Below are positions 1-8,509 of a DNA stretch of 64,000 bases, one piece after another. Made by a program: the position numbers and the translations under genes. Source of the stretch: DASRDU01 sp035560235. GTDB lineage: Bacteria > Acidobacteriota > Blastocatellia > RBC074. The notes below the pieces were generated by a model. It was not told the DNA's origin, did no database searches, and was given only the letters and a program-made list of their open reading frames with translations. Where the stretch lies: the NCBI GenBank assembly GCA_035560235.1, contig DATMAG010000018.1, positions 1-64,000 of the forward strand. The letters run 5' to 3'. The number at the start of each line of letters is the position of its first letter. Positions within the stretch are counted from its first letter, which is position 1.

Positions 1-3
1 ATC

Positions 4-67
4 TTGCGAATCCTTCAAGGTCTAACACCTTTTCTGCCGTTCATTTGCTGGCAGGGAGGATTCGCAA
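4..67. repeat. 11-bp inverted repeat upstream of the truncated MFS gene
   Basis: Bases 4-14 (TTGCGAATCCT) are perfectly complementary to bases 57-67 (AGGATTCGCAA), with 42 bases between. The pair lies in non-MFS sequence just before the point where transporter homology begins. It could be the end of an insertion element that replaced the 5' part of the transporter gene, or a small hairpin. No transposase is visible, and the window edge prevents seeing the rest. Confidence 0.45.
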
Positions 68-152
68 TTTCAAGAGAAAATCAAGCACGCTTATCCGCTA
101 AGTTCACCTGTTTCAACAAAACTCATGTGGGACACCACTGAATGCGGCGACG

Positions 153-1160
153 ATGGGTTTCACTTCGCTCTTCATCGTGCGGCTGCTGTTTGGCGCGGGC
201 GAAGCGGGTGCAGTGCCGAACAGCGCCGGGACTGTTTCAAGATGGTTTCCGGCCTCGCAGCGCGGGCGCGCAATGGCGGCGGTCTGCATCGGACATGCGA
301 TTGGCGCATCGGCCACAGTGCCGCTGGTGCAGGAACTGATGCAGCATCAGCACTGGCGCTGGCCGTTTGTTGAGTTCGGACTGATCGGCGTCTTGTGGTG
401 CGCGGTCTGGTTCTGGTGGTTCCGCGATCTGCCCGAAGATCATCCGTCGGTCAATCACGCCGAACTGGCGATGATTCGCGCTGAACGGTCACACGACTTT
501 CAGGCGTCGCACAAACTCGATGTGCCCTGGTCGGTGCTGCTGCGGAGTCGCAATCTGTGGCTGATCTGCGCGATGTATTTTGCGGATGGTTACAGCCTTT
601 ATTTTTACATCAACTGGCTGCCGACCTATCTGATCCAGGCGCGCGGATTTTCGCGGCAGTACGTCGGTTTGTTTTCGGCGCTGCCCTGGCTGTTCGGCGC
701 GGCGGCGTTTGTCTGTGGCGGGTGGGCGACCGATTACATTGTCGAGCGCACCGGCAGCCGCAAACTCGCCCGTCGCAGCCTTGGGCTGACCGGGCTGGCG
801 ATGAGCGCGGTGATGCTGCTGATTGTGGCGCGCACGAGTGACCGGATGCTGGCGGCGTGGCTGATCGCCTTTGCGCTCTTCTTTCAGTTTCTGACGACGC
901 CTTCGTGCTGGGCTGTGTGCATTGATACGGGTCGTCGCATCGCAGGCATCATCAGCGGCACAATGAATATGACCGGCAACCTGGCCGGAGCGATTGGCGG
1001 CGTCGTGATCGGTTACATCGTGGACAAATTCGGTTCGTGGCCGCTCGCGTTTTACCTGGCCGCAGGCAGCCTGCTGTGCGGCGCGCTGATCTGGTTGCTG
1101 ATTGATCCTGAAAAGCCGCTGGTTGATGACTGGCAGACGAGGACGATGCAGACAGACTGA
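153..1160 (+). pseudogene. MFS transporter (anion:cation symporter type), N-terminus missing
   Basis: The product is the C-terminal three quarters of a 12-helix major facilitator, closest in style to the ACS/hexuronate-phthalate group: it opens with the TM3-like stretch SLFIVRLLFGAGEAGAVPN and about nine hydrophobic segments follow. Family members are about 420-450 residues; this open frame gives 335 from the first ATG, so TM1-TM2 and the loop-2 signature are absent. In frame, a TAA at 99-101 lies only 17 codons upstream, and none of the three frames before about position 138 looks like a transporter. It is therefore probably a 5'-truncated gene, possibly interrupted by foreign DNA, rather than a gene merely cut by the window edge. 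No Shine-Dalgarno sequence supports the ATG at 153. Substrate unknown. Confidence 0.75.
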
Positions 1161-1200
1161 GGAGATAAAAATAATGCTCTGACGTGTGGCGTGTGGAAGT

Positions 1201-1749
1201 ATGCAGACTGAACTCGATATTTTGCGCGACGTTTCGCAACGCCTTGAATCAGCCGGAATCGCCTTTATGCTGACCGGCTCGGTGGCGATGAATCATTATG
1301 CACAGCCGCGCATGACTCGTGATATTGATCTGGTGGTTGCCCTTGAAAGTTCCGATGCTGACCGCATCGTGGCTTTGTTCGATCCCGATTATTATCTTGA
1401 CCGGAAGGCAGTGGCGAGGGCAATTGCACGACGTTCCATGTTCAATCTCATCCATAATGACAGTGTGATCAAGATAGATTGCATCGTACTCAAAAACGAT
1501 GCGTACCGGCAGGAAGAATTCAGACGACGGCGGCAGATCAGTCTGGGCGACTTTCAGACGTGGATCGTCAGTCGTGAGGATCTGATTCTTTCAAAATTGT
1601 ACTGGGCAAGGGATTCGAGGTCAGAGATGCAGCTTCGTGATGTTCGCAATCTGCTCACGGCTGACTGTGAAATGGACTATCTGACAAGCCGCGCACAGGC
1701 GCTCGGAGTTGCAGAACTCCTGCAGGAGATCATCAAAAAAAATGAATGA
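1201..1749 (+). CDS. nucleotidyltransferase-fold protein
   Basis: A protein of 182 residues with the minimal nucleotidyltransferase signature: LTGSVAMNHY (the GS motif, about residue 25) followed by TRDIDLVV, giving the paired aspartates that bind metal in this fold, and a third acidic residue in KIDCIV. The remainder is helical. Such short single-domain proteins occur in AbiEii/MenT-like toxins and in uncharacterised families; I cannot assign a substrate. ATG 1201 is preferred because the protein then begins at the conserved helix (MQTELDIL); an in-frame GTG at 1186 would add five residues. The stop overlaps the next gene by 8 bases, so the two are probably translationally coupled, a layout typical of paired or toxin-antitoxin-like modules. 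Confidence 0.7.
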   Translation: MQTELDILRDVSQRLESAGIAFMLTGSVAMNHYAQPRMTRDIDLVVALESSDADRIVALFDPDYYLDRKAVARAIARRSMFNLIHNDSVIKIDCIVLKNDAYRQEEFRRRRQISLGDFQTWIVSREDLILSKLYWARDSRSEMQLRDVRNLLTADCEMDYLTSRAQALGVAELLQEIIKKNE

Positions 1750-2002
1750 CACCTCGCCTGAAATTGCTGCGATGGTGCGCGAAAGGCTGCTGGCCCGTTC
1801 GGGCGCAGAGCGTGTGCTGATGGGCAGCCGGATGTTTGATCTGGCGCGCACCATGATTCTGGCTTCATTTCCGCCGGGCCTCTCTGAAATCGAAATCAAA
1901 CGTCGCTTGTGCGAGCGACTGTATGGCGATGAAGTTGATGTCGAAGCCTTTGTGGCAAACCTGAAAGCGAAGGCAGAAAGCATTCATGAATCCACTCGAT
2001 GA
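1742..2002 (+). CDS. small protein coupled to the nucleotidyltransferase
   Basis: An 86-residue acidic, helical protein with a conserved-looking core VLMGSRMFDLARTMILASFP followed by a charged helix (EIKRRLCERLYGDE). I do not recognise a named domain. It starts at ATG 1742, eight bases inside the preceding nucleotidyltransferase gene, and its own end overlaps the start of the DUF1501 gene by 17 bases. The obligatory-looking pairing suggests it is a partner or antidote of the nucleotidyltransferase, but nothing in the sequence proves this. Confidence 0.6.
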   Translation: MNDTSPEIAAMVRERLLARSGAERVLMGSRMFDLARTMILASFPPGLSEIEIKRRLCERLYGDEVDVEAFVANLKAKAESIHESTR

Positions 2003-3437
2003 ACATCATCTGCTGCTCACGCGACGCGCCTTTTTCAGTCGCTGCGGGCTGGGGCTTGGCACGGCGGCGCTGGCGGCGCTGCTCGGTGAACAGGGCCTGG
2101 CGCAAAGCGGCGAGAACAGCACCGGCCTCGCCGGCCTGCCGCATTTTGCGCCGAAAGCGAAGCGCGTGATCTATCTCTATCAGGCTGGCGGCCCGTCGCA
2201 GCTTGAACTCTTTGACCCGAAGCCGCAGCTTGCAAAACTGCGCGGGCAGAACCTGCCGGAGTCGGTCAGGATGGGGCAGCGGCTGACCGGAATGACAGCG
2301 CATCAGACGACGTGGCCGACTGCGCCTTCGATCTTCAGATTCGCGCAGCACGGGCAATCGGGTGCGCCTTTGAGCGAACTGCTGCCGCACACGGCGAAAG
2401 TCGTTGACGAACTGAGCTTCATCCGGTCAATGCACACCGAGCAGATCAACCACGATCCGGCGATTACCTGTTCGCTGACGGGCTTTCAGCTTGCAGGCCG
2501 TCCGAGCCTGGGCGCGTGGATCGCTTACGGCCTGGGCAGCGAGAACAAAGACCTGCCGGCCTTCATCGTCATGATTTCGGTTGGCCGCACCGGCGGCGAT
2601 CAGCCCTTGTATGATCGGTTGTGGGGCAGCGGCTTTCTGCCGTCGCGTTATCAGGGCGTGAAGTTTCACAACGGCCCCGACCCGGTGCTTTATTTATCGA
2701 ACCCACCCGGCATCAGCAGGGAAGTGCGCCGCCGCTTTCTGGATGATCTGGCTGAAATGAATCAGCTCAATGCTGAAAAATATGCCGACCCTGAAATCAT
2801 CTCGCGTGTGGCGCAGTACGAACTGGCTTATCGCATGCAATCGTCCGTGCCGGAACTGACCGACCTTTCCAAAGAGCCTGAAAAGACCTTTGAACGTTAC
2901 GGCTCCGATGCCCGCAAACCGGGCACGTTTGCCTTCAACTGCATTCTGGCGCGGCGACTGGCCGAACGCGGCGTGCGCTTCATTCAGTTGTTTCATCGCG
3001 GCTGGGATCAGCACGGCGACTTGCCGCGAAACATTGCAAAGCAGGCGCAGGACACCGATCAGCCTTCAGCCGCACTGATTCAGGATTTGAAGGAACGCGG
3101 GATGCTCAATGACACGCTCGTCATCTGGGGCGGCGAGTTCGGGCGCACGGTCTATTCGCAGGGCACGCTGACGGCTGACAATTACGGGCGCGATCATCAC
3201 CCGCGCTGTTTCACGGTCTGGCTTGCGGGCGGCGGCATCAAACCTGGCGTGACGGTGGGCGAAACGGATGATTTCAGTTACAACATCACGCGCGATCCGG
3301 TGCATGTTCACGACCTGAACGCGACGATCCTGCATTGCCTGGGGATTGATCACAAGCGGCTGACTTACAAATTCCAGGGCCGCGACTTTCGCCTGACCGA
3401 TGTTCACGGTGAACTCGTAAAAAGCATTCTCGCCTGA
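1986..3437 (+). CDS. DUF1501 domain-containing secreted protein
   Basis: A 483-residue protein of the DUF1501 family, a sulfatase/alkaline-phosphatase-fold group common in Planctomycetes and Acidobacteria. It has a twin-arginine type leader (LTRRAFFSRCG followed by an Ala/Leu/Gly-rich stretch), so it is probably exported folded. Typical DUF1501 landmarks are present: VIYLYQAGGPSQLELFDPKP near residue 60, LGAWIAYGLGS, FIQLFHRGWDQHG, and LVIWGGEFGRT with GRDHHPRCF near the C-terminus. Family genes usually sit beside a DUF1549/DUF1553 cytochrome-like gene; here that partner is absent and the gene instead overlaps the small nucleotidyltransferase-associated gene. Function of the family is not established. 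Confidence 0.9.
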   Translation: MNPLDEHHLLLTRRAFFSRCGLGLGTAALAALLGEQGLAQSGENSTGLAGLPHFAPKAKRVIYLYQAGGPSQLELFDPKPQLAKLRGQNLPESVRMGQRLTGMTAHQTTWPTAPSIFRFAQHGQSGAPLSELLPHTAKVVDELSFIRSMHTEQINHDPAITCSLTGFQLAGRPSLGAWIAYGLGSENKDLPAFIVMISVGRTGGDQPLYDRLWGSGFLPSRYQGVKFHNGPDPVLYLSNPPGISREVRRRFLDDLAEMNQLNAEKYADPEIISRVAQYELAYRMQSSVPELTDLSKEPEKTFERYGSDARKPGTFAFNCILARRLAERGVRFIQLFHRGWDQHGDLPRNIAKQAQDTDQPSAALIQDLKERGMLNDTLVIWGGEFGRTVYSQGTLTADNYGRDHHPRCFTVWLAGGGIKPGVTVGETDDFSYNITRDPVHVHDLNATILHCLGIDHKRLTYKFQGRDFRLTDVHGELVKSILA

Positions 3438-3512
3438 TTCTGACAGCGAGCAATCGGATCGCTGAGTGCAGCAGACATTAACCACGAAGCAGTAACTGAC
3501 GGAGGATCTGTG

Positions 3513-4529
3513 ATGCTTCAGAAAAAAATCACCGCCGCAGCCCTGATCGCCTTCTGCGCGGTCGCTGTCGGAATGATGGCAGCTTTATCTCCGCACGGTC
3601 AATTACTCGCTCAGTCAGAGAGCAAAATGACAAGGGCCGATGTCGAGCGAATGATGACTGAAATCTCAAACTGGGGTCGGTGGGGAAAGGACGATCAGCT
3701 TGGCGCGGTCAACCTGATTACTCCGGCAAAGCGCAAACAGGCGGCGGCGCTCGTCAGAGAAGGCATTTCAATTTCGCTCGCCCGCGAGACCAACAAGGAA
3801 ACCGAACCCGACAATCCGAATCCTTACAAACACACGATGAATCTGACCGGCAGCAATCCGGGGCAGTTCAGCGTGGATACGTTTTCGATTCTCTATCACG
3901 GTTATCAGCACACACACCTTGACGCACTCTGTCACATCTTTTATCAGGGCCGGATGTACAACGGATTTCCGCAGCAGGCCGTGACCACGCAGGGCGCAGA
4001 GAAACTGGCCATCAGCAATCTGCGGCAGGGCCTTTTCACACGCGGCATTCTGATGGACATGGCTGCGCTCAAGGGCGTGCCTTACCTCGAACCCGGCACC
4101 GCGATTATGCCTGCCGACCTGGAGGCGTGGGAAAGGAAGGCCGGAATCAGAGTGACAGCCGGTGATGCGATCTTCATTCGCACGGGCCGCTGGGCGCGGC
4201 GCGCGGCGAAAGGCCCCTGGAACGTGGATCAGACCGGAGCCGCCGGATTGCATGCGTCGTGCGCCCGCTGGCTCAAAGCGCGCGATGTGGCGCTGCTCGG
4301 CAGCGATGCCGCAAGCGACGTGCTGCCATCGGGTATCGAAGGCTTTTCGCATCCGGTTCACACGCTCGCGCTGATTGCGCTCGGCGTGCATATCTTCGAC
4401 AACTGTGATCTTGAAGCGCTCAGTCAGGCTGCGGCGCAGCGCAAGCGGTGGGATTTTCTGCTGACCGCCGCGCCGATTCCGATTACGGGCGGCACCGGTT
4501 CGCCACTCAATCCGATTGCAACCTTCTGA
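3513..4529 (+). CDS. cyclase family protein (kynurenine formamidase-like metal hydrolase)
   Basis: A 338-residue protein of the putative cyclase family (PF04199), metal-dependent amidohydrolases or lactonases that include bacterial KynB. The signature is YQHTHLDALCHIFYQG at about residues 130-145, corresponding to HxGTHxDxPxH; further family blocks are WGKDDQLGAVNLITP, DAIFIRTGRW and LLGSDAASD. The first 30 residues are a signal peptide, so it acts outside the cytoplasm. ATG 3513 is chosen because GGAGG at 3501-3505 is well spaced; a GTG lies one codon upstream. The sequence belongs to the long (about 330-residue) subgroup rather than KynB proper (about 210), and there are no tryptophan-degradation genes nearby, so the substrate is open. 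Confidence 0.88.
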   Translation: MLQKKITAAALIAFCAVAVGMMAALSPHGQLLAQSESKMTRADVERMMTEISNWGRWGKDDQLGAVNLITPAKRKQAAALVREGISISLARETNKETEPDNPNPYKHTMNLTGSNPGQFSVDTFSILYHGYQHTHLDALCHIFYQGRMYNGFPQQAVTTQGAEKLAISNLRQGLFTRGILMDMAALKGVPYLEPGTAIMPADLEAWERKAGIRVTAGDAIFIRTGRWARRAAKGPWNVDQTGAAGLHASCARWLKARDVALLGSDAASDVLPSGIEGFSHPVHTLALIALGVHIFDNCDLEALSQAAAQRKRWDFLLTAAPIPITGGTGSPLNPIATF

Positions 4530-4536
4530 ACAGTCG

Positions 4537-5555
4537 ATGAAACAACCAGAAATCATCCGCGCAATCATGCGCCTTTGTCCTGCGCTGCTGGTCTGTCTGA
4601 CCGTGAATGCACAGACGAATCCGAATCAGCCTGACACAGCGATGCTCAAAGACGGGCAGATGCATGTTGTATTGTGCGGAACGGGGTCGCCACTGCCTGA
4701 TGCGACGAGGGCTGCGGCCTGCACCGCCGTCATTGCCGGAGGCGAATTCGTGCTGATTGACACCGGGCCGGGTTCGTGGCGCAGGGTGGCGACAAACAAC
4801 CTGCCGACTGCCTCGCTGAGCGCCGTGCTGCTGACGCACTTTCATTCCGATCACATTGGCGACCTGGGCGAAACGATCACAATGAGCTGGGCCAACGGGC
4901 GCAGGCAGCGGCTGGATGTTTACGGCCCGCCGGGCGTTGAGCGTGTCGTTGCGGGCTTCGCTCAGGCTTACGCGCTGGACGTTGATTATCGCGTTGCGCA
5001 TCACGGCGAACAGGCAATGCCGCGCGCTGCGGCAGGCGCAACGGCGCACGCAGTCACGATTGCAAAAGCTGACGAAGCCGCGCTGGTCTTTGAGCGCAAC
5101 GGGCTGAAGATTACGGCCTTCAATGTCGCGCACGATCCGGTGAAACCAGCTTACGGCTACCGGCTGGAATATCGTGGCCGCGTGGTGGTCATCACCGGCG
5201 ACACGGCCAAAAGCGCGAACGTGGCGAAGCACGCAGCGGGTGCTGACCTGCTGATTCACGATGTCCTGGCTGGTGATCTGCTGCGAATGGCCGCTGACAT
5301 TTCGAGCGCCAGGGCGATCAGCGCCGCGCAAAGCTGTCACGCGACATCACGACCTATCACGCCAGTCCGGTTGAGGCCGCAGAAACTGCCGCTGCCGCAA
5401 AAGTCGAAACGCTGATCTTCACGCACATGGTTCCACCGCCCGTGAATCAGATGATCGAGCAGGCTTTCCTGCGCGGCGTGAGCAATGTCTTCAGCGGCAA
5501 AGTCGTGATCGGCAAAGACGGAATGCGGTTTGATCTCTCACCGCGCGAGCAGTAA
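4537..5555 (+). pseudogene. metallo-beta-lactamase-fold hydrolase (AtsA/RNase Z-like), frameshifted
   Basis: The frame from ATG 4537 encodes a secreted MBL-fold hydrolase: leader, LCGTGSPLPDATRAAACTAV, the metal motif THFHSDHIGD near residue 100, and VVITGDTAKS. It then runs off the family pattern at about 5300-5320 and stops at 5415. The missing tail is in the -1 frame and is unmistakable (KLSRDITTYHASPVEAAETA, then LIFTHMVPPP, ending at TAA 5553-5555). One base appears to have been lost near the GCGCCAGGGCGATC stretch at 5306-5319. This is either a recent inactivating mutation or a sequencing error, since the downstream frame is otherwise intact. The intact protein would be about 340 residues. 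It lies 7 bases after the cyclase gene and is probably co-transcribed. Confidence 0.85.
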
Positions 5556-5609
5556 AAATTGCAGACCCGCAGGCTGTAAGCCGGGCAAACAATCTCAGGG
5601 GGCCTACAA

Positions 5610-6389
5610 ATGAAAATTGAAGGCAAGGCAGCAGTCATCACAGGTGGCGGCACGGGCGTCGGTCGCGCCACGGCGCTTGAACTGGCGCGGCGCGGCTGCG
5701 CGGTGCTGGTCAATTACAGCCGCTCGAAGGATGAAGCCGAACAGACCGCGGCTGAGGTCACTGCGACTGGCGTGAAGGGAATCGCCGTGCAGGGCGATGT
5801 GGCGAGCGATGATAATTGCCGCCGGATGATTGAAACCGCCGTGAAGGAATTCGGGCGGCTGGATGTGCTCATCAACAACGCCGGAACGACGAGCTTTATC
5901 AAACACGACGATCTGGAGGCGGTGAAGACTGAAGACTGGATGCGGATTATGTCGGTCAATGTCATCGGCGCGTTTCAGTGTGCGCGAGCGGCAAGGGCGG
6001 CGCTCGCGGCTTCAGGCAGCGGTGAAATCGTCAACGTGTCGAGCGTGGCCGGAGTCGCCGGAGTCGGCAGTTCGATTCCTTACGCCGCATCAAAAGCCGC
6101 GCTCAATAATCTGACGGTGACGCTGGCCCGCGTTTTTGCGCCGACTGTTCGCGTCAATGCCGTGGCGCCGGGCTTCATCACTTCGCGCTGGCTGCAGAAC
6201 GGGCTGGGCGCGCAGGTTTACGAACAGGTCAAAAAGCGAACCGAAGACAACGTGCTGCTGCACCGTGTACTCGACCCCGAAGACGTGGCGGCAACCATCC
6301 TTGGCATCATTACCGGCTCCGATTTATTGACCGGACAGGTCATCGTGCTTGACGGCGGCATGCTGATTTCGAATCATTCGCCGAGATAA
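5610..6389 (+). CDS. SDR family oxidoreductase (FabG-like)
   Basis: A 259-residue classical short-chain dehydrogenase. The Rossmann nucleotide motif TGGGTGVGRATAL is at about residue 11, the structural NNAG at about 90, the catalytic Ser in VNVSSVAGVAG at about 143 and the YAASK catalytic Tyr/Lys at about 157. The arrangement NYSRSKDEAEQ after beta-2 favours NADP(H). The C-terminal ITGSDLLTGQVIVLDGGM is typical of FabG-type enzymes. Substrate cannot be read from the sequence. It follows the frameshifted MBL gene by 54 bases on the same strand. Confidence 0.92.
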   Translation: MKIEGKAAVITGGGTGVGRATALELARRGCAVLVNYSRSKDEAEQTAAEVTATGVKGIAVQGDVASDDNCRRMIETAVKEFGRLDVLINNAGTTSFIKHDDLEAVKTEDWMRIMSVNVIGAFQCARAARAALAASGSGEIVNVSSVAGVAGVGSSIPYAASKAALNNLTVTLARVFAPTVRVNAVAPGFITSRWLQNGLGAQVYEQVKKRTEDNVLLHRVLDPEDVAATILGIITGSDLLTGQVIVLDGGMLISNHSPR

Positions 6390-6399
6390 GACTCTGCCT

Positions 6400-6680
6400 A
6401 TGACTTGTCGAACTCTCTGTGTCAGTGAGAACGCCGCACTCGACGCGCTCCGCGTTTTTATGGAATTGCCTGCTGATGGATGGTTGCGCTGGCTGCCCTG
6501 GGGCCGGACTGAGACACTCGGCCTTGTGACCGGCGCAGGCGAGAGCGGCGAGAACTCATCGCGCTCCAGACCTGGCGACAGGTTTTCAAAACACGCTCAC
6601 AGCGTCTGTTCATTCTGCTGCGCGGTTCGCTCGCGCCGCGATTGCAGCAGGCGATTGCAAGCGGCGATTGCAAGCATTGA
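6400..6680 (+). pseudogene. possible short remnant gene, two frames
   Basis: This fills the gap between the SDR and the fucosidase. A frame opening at 6400 reads LRWLPWGRTETLGLVTGAG and then becomes unconvincing at about 6540; from about 6545 another frame gives RRELIALQTWRQVFKTRS and LFILLRGSLAPRLQQAI, ending with TGA at 6678. Both halves have protein-like composition and together would make about 95 residues, so this may be one small frameshifted gene. No family is recognised and there is no ribosome-binding site, so it could equally be non-coding. Confidence 0.22.
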
Positions 6681-6710
6681 TGCAGTTATCAAAGGCGCAC
6701 GAGCAGGCGA

Positions 6711-8183
6711 ATGAAAAAGAGCATTGTCATCACCGTAATTCTGCTGGCGGTCTGCGTGCTGGCCTGGCAGGCCGGAGCGAAAGGCCGCACGATTGCGCCC
6801 CAACCTTACGGCGCAGTTCCGTCAGCGCGACAGTTGCGCTGGCACGAACTTGAGATGTACGCCTTCCTGCATTTTTCGCCCAACACCTTCACTGATCGTG
6901 AATGGGGCTACGGCGACGAAGACCCGAACATTTTCAATCCCGCGAATTTCAATGCCGATCAGATTGTCAGCGCCCTGAAAGCCGGTGGCATGAAAGGCGT
7001 GATTCTGACGGCGAAACATCACGACGGATTCTGTTTGTGGCCGACTAAAACGACGCGGCACAGCGTGGTGAGCAGTCAGTGGATGAACGGCAAGGGCGAT
7101 GTAGTGAAAGCTCTGGCCGAAGCGTGCCGCAAGCACGGCCTGAAATTCGGCGTCTATCTTTCGCCCTGGGATCGCAACAATGCGAATTACGGCAGGCCCG
7201 AATACCTTCAGCTTTACCGCGAACAGTTGCGCGAACTGCTGACCAGTTACGGCCCGATCTTCGAGGTCTGGCACGACGGCGCAAACGGCGGCGATGGCTT
7301 TTATGGCGGCGCAAAGGAGACGCGGCGCATTGACAAGACAAAGTATTACGACTGGCCGCAGACGTGGGCGCTGGTGCGAAAGTTTCAGCCCGATGCCGTC
7401 ATCTTCAGCGACGCCGGGCCGGATGTGCGCTGGGCCGGCAATGAAAAGGGCATCGCGGGCGATCCGTGCTGGAGCACGATGAATCCCGAAGGCATTTATC
7501 CCGGCCTTGCAGGCATCGAGAAACGGCTCAACAGCGGCGACCGCAACGGCGCGGCGTGGCGACCTGCTGAATGCGACGTTTCAATCAGGCCGGGCTGGTT
7601 CTGGCACGAAAAGGAAAACGGCAAAGTAAAAACTCCGCGCCAGTTGCTTGATTTGTATTTCGTTTCAGTCGGGCGCGGAGCTTCATTTCTGCTCAACGTG
7701 CCGCCCGACCGGCGCGGACTGCTCGGTGAAAACGATGTGCGCTCCCTGCGCGAGTTCGGTGAACTGCTGCGGCGGATGTATGCCGTTAATTACGCCAGCG
7801 GCGCAACCGCAAAGGCCAGCAACGTGCGCGGCGGCGATGAGCGATTCGCGGCGGCAAAAATGCTCGATGCCGACCGCAACACTTACTGGGCGACCGATGA
7901 CAACGTGACTGCCGCGACAGTCGAATTCGATCTGGGCCGCGAGCAAAGCTTCAATGTGGTGCGGCTGCGTGAAACCATCAGTCTCGGCCAGCGCATTGAC
8001 GAATTCGCGGTTGATGTCTGGCGCGATAACGGCTGGACAGAATTCGGCAAAGGCACGAGCATCGGCGCGCTGCGACTCTTGCGCGGCGAACAGGTCACCA
8101 CGCGCAAAGTCAGAGTGCGCATCATCAAAGCCGCTGCGAGTCCGTGCCTGAGCGATTTCGGATTGTTTGCCGAACCGCAGTGA
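6711..8183 (+). CDS. alpha-L-fucosidase, GH29, with C-terminal F5/8-type C domain
   Basis: A 490-residue secreted glycoside hydrolase of family 29, releasing L-fucose from glycans. After a signal peptide (KSIVITVILLAVCVLAWQAG) come family landmarks FLHFSPNTFTDREWGYGDE, VILTAKHHDGFCLWPT, FGVYLSPWDRN and the nucleophile region IFEVWHDGANGG near residue 184, whose Asp matches the GH29 catalytic nucleophile; SFLLNVPPDRRGLL closes the barrel. Residues about 355-490 look like a discoidin-type carbohydrate-binding module (ADRNTYWATDD, VRLRETISLGQRI), a common GH29 arrangement. Target fucans would be external. The gene is followed by a strong hairpin terminator shared with the convergent gene. Confidence 0.93.
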   Translation: MKKSIVITVILLAVCVLAWQAGAKGRTIAPQPYGAVPSARQLRWHELEMYAFLHFSPNTFTDREWGYGDEDPNIFNPANFNADQIVSALKAGGMKGVILTAKHHDGFCLWPTKTTRHSVVSSQWMNGKGDVVKALAEACRKHGLKFGVYLSPWDRNNANYGRPEYLQLYREQLRELLTSYGPIFEVWHDGANGGDGFYGGAKETRRIDKTKYYDWPQTWALVRKFQPDAVIFSDAGPDVRWAGNEKGIAGDPCWSTMNPEGIYPGLAGIEKRLNSGDRNGAAWRPAECDVSIRPGWFWHEKENGKVKTPRQLLDLYFVSVGRGASFLLNVPPDRRGLLGENDVRSLREFGELLRRMYAVNYASGATAKASNVRGGDERFAAAKMLDADRNTYWATDDNVTAATVEFDLGREQSFNVVRLRETISLGQRIDEFAVDVWRDNGWTEFGKGTSIGALRLLRGEQVTTRKVRVRIIKAAASPCLSDFGLFAEPQ

Positions 8184-8509
8184 ACTCTGGTCAGTAAGAA
8201 CTTTATCCACGAAGCCACACGAAGCCGCGCGAAGAAAGAAGAGGCAACGAGGCTGCCAGACAAGGTTTCTGTTCACCCGGCCCTTCAGGTCAGTCAGCCG
8301 GAAGTCTTCAGCGAGCGGGCAGTAAAAAGCAGCAGGGGCGATGATCCTCCCTCACCTGGATGCATCGCCCCTGCTGCTTCAGCGCGTCCGGGGTGTGCCG
8401 CTGTCGCTGCAATCGGATGACCAGTCCTTGCCCCGGAAACTGGCCATCTGATTGCCACGTGTCGGCGGTGCAGGCCTGCGGCGAACCACAGACCTGCCCG
8501 GATCGCAGC
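8184..8509. other. convergent intergenic region
   Basis: Between the fucosidase and the minus-strand DUF5666 gene. Positions about 8200-8236 carry repeated CCACGAAG/CACACGAAG words resembling one arm of the 'cacgaa' palindrome family seen elsewhere in the window. The 8327-8379 hairpin is the only strong structure. No coding sequence is supported. Confidence 0.5.
8327..8379 (-). terminator. intrinsic terminator between convergent genes
   Basis: A perfect 17-bp stem: AAGCAGCAGGGGCGATG at 8327-8343 pairs with 8363-8379, loop 19 bases. On the minus strand the stem is followed by a T-run (complement of AAAAA at 8324-8328), so it should end the DUF5666 gene; read from the other side the stem could also stop fucosidase transcripts, though with a poorer U-tract. 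Confidence 0.75.

Noticed and set aside
3768..5340. Two long minus-strand frames (266 and 277 residues) opposite the cyclase and MBL genes
   Set aside because: No recognisable domains; composition typical of antisense frames.
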